A program made the position numbers and the translations under genes. Under the pieces are notes generated by a model that saw nothing but the letters and a program-made list of their open reading frames with translations, was not told where the DNA came from and searched no databases. 64,000 nt of DNA from CAKMMH01 sp927798255. GTDB lineage: Bacteria > Bdellovibrionota_C > UBA2361 > CAKMMH01. Shown one piece after another: positions 59,833 to 64,000 of this stretch. Positions within the stretch are counted from its first letter, which is position 1; the number at the start of each line of letters is the position of its first letter. The DNA lies in NCBI GenBank assembly GCA_034180415.1, contig JAXFOK010000050.1:62001-126000 (forward strand), given 5' to 3'.

Positions 59833-60016
59833 AAGGTGTCAAATGCACAAAAGGTAGAGTGCTGTTTGATTTTTTTGTATCTAATTATGTTTCAATATGC
59901 AATAGTTTATGGGTGCTTATGAAAATTTTATGTCAATTTCATAAAATATGAAAGGTTGCATGATTTTGATGAAATTTTCATAAGATTACATAGGTTCTAA
60001 TAATTAGGGGTGTATC
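59833..60016. other. short AT-rich gap before the amber-interrupted cassette
   Basis: There is no gene in these 184 bp. Around 59930-59990 are repeated ATGAAA/TTTCAT words that give overlapping short inverted repeats and could hold a promoter or operator for the cassette at 60017. Confidence 0.35.
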
Positions 60017-60325
60017 ATGTTGGAGATTAAGATCGTTAGTGATGTCATCTCGTACGATGATATATGTAATTTCATTGAATTTAACGACTTCAATTCGTAG
60101 AGAGATAAGATCCGTAAAGAGCAATCTGAGTTTAACGAAGAAGATGACAAATTTTCAAAAGTCGTTTTCTATGATGATGATCTCTTAAAGAATGAAATTA
60201 TCGAATTCGTTGAGTATCTTGCGTCATGGTTAACGCGTGGCGTGATAATCACTGCCGAAGCAGATTGGGGAAGCATTAATGTAACAAAAACGCTAAACGG
60301 GTATATATTGTCAGAAATTCAGTAG
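60017..60325 (+). pseudogene. 103-codon gene with an in-frame TAG at codon 28
   Basis: From the ATG at 60017, with GGGG(TG) about 6 nt upstream, the frame reads MLEIKIVSDVISYDDICNF and on to NDFNS, then TAG at 60098-60100. It continues without a break through RDKIRKEQSEFNEEDDKFSK, VVFYDDDLLKNEIIEFVEYL, TRGVIITAEADWGSINVTK and ILSEIQ to a final TAG at 60323. An intrinsic terminator follows 24 bp later. Codon use (ATC, GTC, GAC, GCG) differs from neighbours. No family is recognised. A point-mutated acquired gene is the simplest view; amber readthrough is the alternative. Confidence 0.5.
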
Positions 60326-60348
60326 GGTTTTAAGACCTTGTCATGTTT

Positions 60349-60386
60349 AAAAAGAGTCAGAAGGATTTTCTTTGTGGCTCTTTTTT
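60349..60386 (+). terminator. intrinsic terminator of the amber-interrupted cassette
   Basis: AAAAAGAGTCA (60349-60359) pairs with TGGCTCTTTTT (60375-60385), with one G-U pair, a 15-nt loop and a T run. It is placed 24 bp after the TAG at 60323-60325. Confidence 0.75.
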
Positions 60387-60497
60387 ATATAACTGTATTT
60401 TTAGATAGTTATTTAGTTAGATATCAAATAATAATCACAAAAGGAAATAAATCAAAAACTACAAAGTGGAGCAAAAGAGTACTTGTTGAGATATAAA

Positions 60498-60530
60498 AAA
60501 GCCCCTTGATAAATTTTATCAAGGGGCTTT
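60498..60530 (-). terminator. intrinsic terminator of the Cys-rich surface protein gene
   Basis: A perfect 16-bp inverted repeat (60498-60513 and 60515-60530) with a GGGGC core. On the minus strand it is followed by TTTTTT. It lies 42 bp after the stop codon at 60572. Confidence 0.9.
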
Positions 60531-60571
60531 CACATAATTTAAGTTAACTTATAAGTTACTTAATTTTACAA

Positions 60572-63500
60572 TTACTCACATTCACTGTAGAATCTTGGAA
60601 TCTTATCAAGGATTGCAAGTTTCTCATTTAGAATCTTAGTATTTTGATTTAATAACTTATTAGTTGTTTGATTATTAATGTTACGTTGTCTAATAGTTCT
60701 ACCAACTTGACGACGAAGCTTTCTTAAGTATCTTGCGATAACTTCTAATGTAGGCTCGTTATCTCCTTGTGTACAGAACTTAGTATCTGTGCAAGACTTA
60801 ATAACATCGCTAAGCTTTAATACATAAGATTTAATTTGAGCATTCTTTTTCTCTGCTCTATTAATTCTTCTGTCAGCAGATGATTGTATCTCTCTAATTG
60901 GAGGATATGGTTTAGCTTCTTTTAGTAATAATTCAGTTTGTTGTTTTAACATCTTAACAAACTCATCACCATGAATTTTAGCCTTATCTCCCTTGATGCT
61001 AGTTTCTGTACATTGAATACATGTGCTTCCATCACCACCACATATTCCGCATCTATCTTCTTTAGCTGGACCGTATGGTACGCCAAAGCAATCTAAGCAT
61101 TCATTGTTACCATTACATTTGTCACACTTATCAAGCTTAGCATCACCAAATGGAACGCCTGCGCAGTCAAGGCAAGAAGTACCATCACCACCACATACAC
61201 CGCATTGGTCTTTTTGGTCATCAGTTCCTGGACAATCAACATTGCAAGCAGTTACATTAACATTTTGAGTTGCAGATGCAGTTTCTAATCCATCTGTAAC
61301 TGTTACCTTAACAGTACATGTTTGAGCTACTCCAGTTCCTGGGATTGTTAATTGTAAAGTAGCATTTGCAGTATTTTCATTAGTTAATAGTGCATCTTCA
61401 CAATCTGTTTTCCAAGAGTAACTTAACTTAGTTCCGTCAGGGTCAACACATCCTGTAGCGTCAAGATCAAGTATAGTTGCTGTACCTTGACAATCAGTGT
61501 TGTATGCTAATTTTTCGGCTTCTTCACATGTAGGTTTGTTATTAACAGTACATGTAGGTAATGTCTTGTCAGCTGAAACGCTTACTCCGTCTAAGTACCA
61601 AGCAGTAGATGGTTCGTCTAACTTAGTATCAAATACATTAGCAACATTTCCTGGTAAGAATTGAACAGGTTGTCCACGATCTTCAGGATCTGGGTTAATG
61701 TTATTTCTAGCACCTACTGGTATAGTAACTTCAAAGTCGTTGTTGTTAGTATATCCAAAGTATGCTTGTAAGCTACCATCAGCGTTTATTGAAATACACT
61801 TAGCTGCTGGTGTAACTTTAGCACATTTAACTGATGAAGCATCTGCAGTTTCTTCTTTAGTTTCAAAAGAGTTAGTCTTTAATCTCCATCTAATTTTTTC
61901 AGATTGTTTAAATGGAATACTAAATGCACCTTTTACTCTACCAACTTCAAATGTGCTTATTTGTTTACCATATGATTTAACATATCCTGGACCAACAATT
62001 ACAGCATAATTTGCACCACCGATAGTATCATTAACATCAGTAGTAGCATTAGCATCATCGTAAGCCTTGATTGTTATAACTTCATCATTTGTGTTTTCAT
62101 ATCCAAAGTATGCACTATATGTACCATCTTCATTGTCCATAATACAATCTAAGATAGGTGTGATAGCTTTGTACTTATCAACACAAACGTTTTCTTCACA
62201 TTTTTGTGTTTCAGAACAATTGTCATCAATTAAGCATTCGACACATGTTTTAGTCTCAGTATTATAAACGCTACCATCTGGACAAGTTTCACAAGTGTAA
62301 GTTGTTTGGTTGCATACTGGTTCTTCAGAAGAGCAGTTGTCATTTGTTACACATTCAGTACAAGTCTTAGTAGTAGTGTTATAAACAGTACCACTAGGGC
62401 AAGCTTCACAAGTTTTAGTCGATTGATTACATACAGGTTCATCAGAAGGACAGTTGGCGTCTGTTAAGCACTCAACGCACTTATTTGTAACGCTATCATA
62501 AACACCGTCTGTACATTGTTCGCAAGTGTAGCTTGTTTGGTTACAAACAGGTTTACTACTTGGACAGTTGTCATTTGTTACACATTCAGTACAAGTCTTA
62601 GTAGTAGTGTTATAAACAGTACCACTAGGGCAAGCTTCACAAGTTTTAGTCGAAGGGTTGCATACAGGCTTAGTTGGGTCTGCACAATCAGCGCTAGTGT
62701 TACATTCATTGCTATCACAATTTATACCGTCTTCACTACATCTAAACTGACAAGTAGAAGAACTCTTAATTATGCTCTTATTGTCATTAGAACATTTATA
62801 AGTGTCTTTAGTCTTATTGCTACATGAATCAGTTTGTGTTTCAGCAACAACACCGTTAACTTTTCTTGTAACTTTGTTGTTACTCTTTGAACAAGTGTAG
62901 ACGTCTTGACAAATGAAGTTTACGCAAGCTTGGCCAGCTTCACAATTTGATAAATTGTCAGTTGTACATTCTACACAAGAATCAGTTGCTTCATTGTAGA
63001 AAGTACCATTTTGGCAAGCTACACAACTATTGTTCTCACATTTTGGCTTGTCTGGATTTGTACAATCTTCACTTGTTGTACATTCAACGCTATTACAAGT
63101 TAATCCATTAGAGCTACATCCATATCTACAAGTGTTAGGATTATTTATAATGCTCTTGTTATCGCTTGAACATTTATAAATATTTTGAGTGTTTCCTGAA
63201 CAATTATCTTGTTTAGTCTCAGCAAGTTTACCATTTTTGTATCTCTTAGTAACAATTCCATTTTTTGAACAAGTGTATTTATCTTGACAAGTATTGTTAC
63301 TGCAAACTTGACCATCTTCGCATTGAGATAAATCATCTTCTGTACACTCAACACATTGCTCAGTAGAACTGTCATAAACTGTTCCATCTTCACAAGGTTC
63401 GCATGTATTAGTGTCTTGATTGCATACAGGGTTTAGTGGATCTATACAATCAGAATTTACTAAACATTCAACACATGTATTAGTATCGATATCACAAACT

Positions 63501-64000
63501 GGAGTTTCGCCTTCACAGTTTGAATCATCGTTTTCATCACACTCTACTTCTTTACATGTATAACCATCAGCATTGCATCCATACTGACAAGTAGTTGAGC
63601 TCTTTATGATACTCTTTTGGTCGTCAGCACATTTATAAGTAATCTTATTTCTACCTGTGCAAGAATCAGTTTGTGTTTCAACTGCTTTACTGTTAACTTT
63701 TCTTGTTACTTTGTGATTAGACTTAGAACAAGTGTAAACATCTGTACAAGTATTGTTCGAACAAATTTGTCCTGATTGGCAATTTGAAGTGTTATCTGTT
63801 GTACATTGAACACATGTTTCAGAAGCACTGTCGTAAACCTTACCACTTGGACAAGCTTCACAAGTGTATGAGCTGTTACAAACAGGTTTGCTTGATGGAC
63901 AGTTATCATTTGTTACACATTCAGTACAAGTCTTTGTAGTAGTGTTGTAAACCTTACCACTTGGACAAGCTTCGCAATGGGTTACAAACAGGTTTTGCAG
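60572..64000 (-). CDS. very long Cys-rich repeat surface protein (partial; N-terminus beyond the window)
   Basis: The frame is open from the window end to the stop at 60572 (1142 codons) with no stop; the first Met is at 62140 only because the repeats lack Met, so the true start is outside. From about 64000 to 62160 it is made of short Cys-rich units of about 38 residues (CPSGTVYNTTTKTCTEC, VTNDNCPSSKPVCNQ) and three larger modules (YTCSKSNNKVTRKVN, QTDSCSNKTKDTYKCSND). Then two beta domains follow (GTYSAYFGYENTN; GSLQAYFGYTNNNDFEV), a PKD-like domain (SYSWKTDCEDALL), CGVCGGDGTSC-type repeats and a helical basic C-terminus. It probably forms a long extracellular stalk or adhesin with many disulfides. 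Confidence 0.8.
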   Translation of the reverse strand: MQNLFVTHCEACPSGKVYNTTTKTCTECVTNDNCPSSKPVCNSSYTCEACPSGKVYDSASETCVQCTTDNTSNCQSGQICSNNTCTDVYTCSKSNHKVTRKVNSKAVETQTDSCTGRNKITYKCADDQKSIIKSSTTCQYGCNADGYTCKEVECDENDDSNCEGETPVCDIDTNTCVECLVNSDCIDPLNPVCNQDTNTCEPCEDGTVYDSSTEQCVECTEDDLSQCEDGQVCSNNTCQDKYTCSKNGIVTKRYKNGKLAETKQDNCSGNTQNIYKCSSDNKSIINNPNTCRYGCSSNGLTCNSVECTTSEDCTNPDKPKCENNSCVACQNGTFYNEATDSCVECTTDNLSNCEAGQACVNFICQDVYTCSKSNNKVTRKVNGVVAETQTDSCSNKTKDTYKCSNDNKSIIKSSSTCQFRCSEDGINCDSNECNTSADCADPTKPVCNPSTKTCEACPSGTVYNTTTKTCTECVTNDNCPSSKPVCNQTSYTCEQCTDGVYDSVTNKCVECLTDANCPSDEPVCNQSTKTCEACPSGTVYNTTTKTCTECVTNDNCSSEEPVCNQTTYTCETCPDGSVYNTETKTCVECLIDDNCSETQKCEENVCVDKYKAITPILDCIMDNEDGTYSAYFGYENTNDEVITIKAYDDANATTDVNDTIGGANYAVIVGPGYVKSYGKQISTFEVGRVKGAFSIPFKQSEKIRWRLKTNSFETKEETADASSVKCAKVTPAAKCISINADGSLQAYFGYTNNNDFEVTIPVGARNNINPDPEDRGQPVQFLPGNVANVFDTKLDEPSTAWYLDGVSVSADKTLPTCTVNNKPTCEEAEKLAYNTDCQGTATILDLDATGCVDPDGTKLSYSWKTDCEDALLTNENTANATLQLTIPGTGVAQTCTVKVTVTDGLETASATQNVNVTACNVDCPGTDDQKDQCGVCGGDGTSCLDCAGVPFGDAKLDKCDKCNGNNECLDCFGVPYGPAKEDRCGICGGDGSTCIQCTETSIKGDKAKIHGDEFVKMLKQQTELLLKEAKPYPPIREIQSSADRRINRAEKKNAQIKSYVLKLSDVIKSCTDTKFCTQGDNEPTLEVIARYLRKLRRQVGRTIRQRNINNQTTNKLLNQNTKILNEKLAILDKIPRFYSECE
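62334..62422 (-). repeat. 89-bp direct repeat, copy 1 (within the Cys-rich gene)
   Basis: These 89 bases recur without a mismatch at 62565-62653, 231 bp (77 codons) away and in frame. A diverged third copy begins near 63899. Such identity inside a coding repeat favours recombination-driven expansion or contraction. Confidence 0.85.
62565..62653 (-). repeat. 89-bp direct repeat, copy 2 (within the Cys-rich gene)
   Basis: Identical to 62334-62422. It encodes the same CNDNxxTVCETC-type repeat unit, read on the minus strand. Confidence 0.85.

Noticed and set aside
61023..62827. Several plus-strand frames opposite the Cys-rich gene
   Set aside because: They mirror the repetitive minus-strand coding sequence and have no independent start signals.
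62141..64000. CRISPR-like regular repeats at the window end
   Set aside because: The repeats are in frame, diverge as protein repeats do, and encode Cys-rich units; spacers are not unique sequences between identical short repeats.

Overview
The window is strongly AT-rich chromosomal DNA from a diderm (Gram-negative type) bacterium. Evidence for an outer membrane: a BamD-like lipoprotein, an Mla-type lipid transport set, a PilQ secretin, a chaperone-usher locus, an LpoA/LppC-like lipoprotein, an OmpA-like lipoprotein and many lipobox signal peptides. Housekeeping genes (gpmI, rsfS, rplU-rpmA-obgE, ubiE, rlmE, ychF, ihf, lon, rpmI-rplT) look intact. Type IV pilus genes, TPR and FG-GAP surface proteins, a trypsin-like lipoprotein and a CGGDG/Cys-rich surface protein recall predatory or myxobacteria-like 'deltaproteobacterial' lineages, but I cannot fix the taxon from sequence alone. 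No rRNA, tRNA, CRISPR array, insertion sequence or intact prophage was recognised.

Layout. 0-4 kb (minus strand): gpmI (cut by the window edge), a LapA-LapB fusion, rsfS and an OmpR-type response regulator. 4-7 kb (plus): rplU, rpmA, obgE and an overlapping alpha/beta hydrolase. 7-12 kb (minus): a CS1-type chaperone-usher locus whose usher has an unusual Trp-Trp-repeat N-terminal extension. 12-20 kb: surface lipoproteins, ubiE, pilQ with two followers, bamD. 20.7-27.5 kb (plus): a GT2 glycosyltransferase, a HAD-UbiA fusion and DprE1/DprE2-like enzymes (a probable decaprenyl-phosphoryl-arabinose-type sugar donor pathway), a TPR lipoprotein and an FG-GAP protein. 28.7-33.9 kb (minus): secreted protease, pilD, MlaC/D/F/E-like genes, rlmE. 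34.2-43.4 kb (plus): a giant triple-GT4/TPR glycosyltransferase, a CgeB-like glycosyltransferase, and an orphan VirD4/TraD-type ATPase fused to leucine-rich repeats. 43.5-49.5 kb: ychF, YugP-like protease, an active/inactive M16 peptidase pair, an OmpA-like lipoprotein. 50-57 kb: ihf, LpoA-like protein, lon, a secreted HExxH protease, rpmI-rplT. 57.7-59.8 kb: two SPFH/band-7 proteins. 60.5-64 kb (minus): the C-terminal part of a very long Cys-rich repeat surface protein that runs off the window.

Scattered between these genes are short islands with richer G+C and a different codon character (about 11.9-12.3, 20.0-20.5, 27.5-28.3, 34.0-34.2, 49.5-49.9 and 60.0-60.4 kb). They hold tiny, broken or stop-interrupted reading frames, palindromes and stem-loops. 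Two of them (49.57 and 60.02 kb) read as protein-like frames interrupted only by TAG, and the 60.0-kb one sits between a ribosome binding site and an intrinsic terminator. These islands are the least explained part of the window. They are either decayed acquired DNA or, less likely, small genes that use amber readthrough or recoding.
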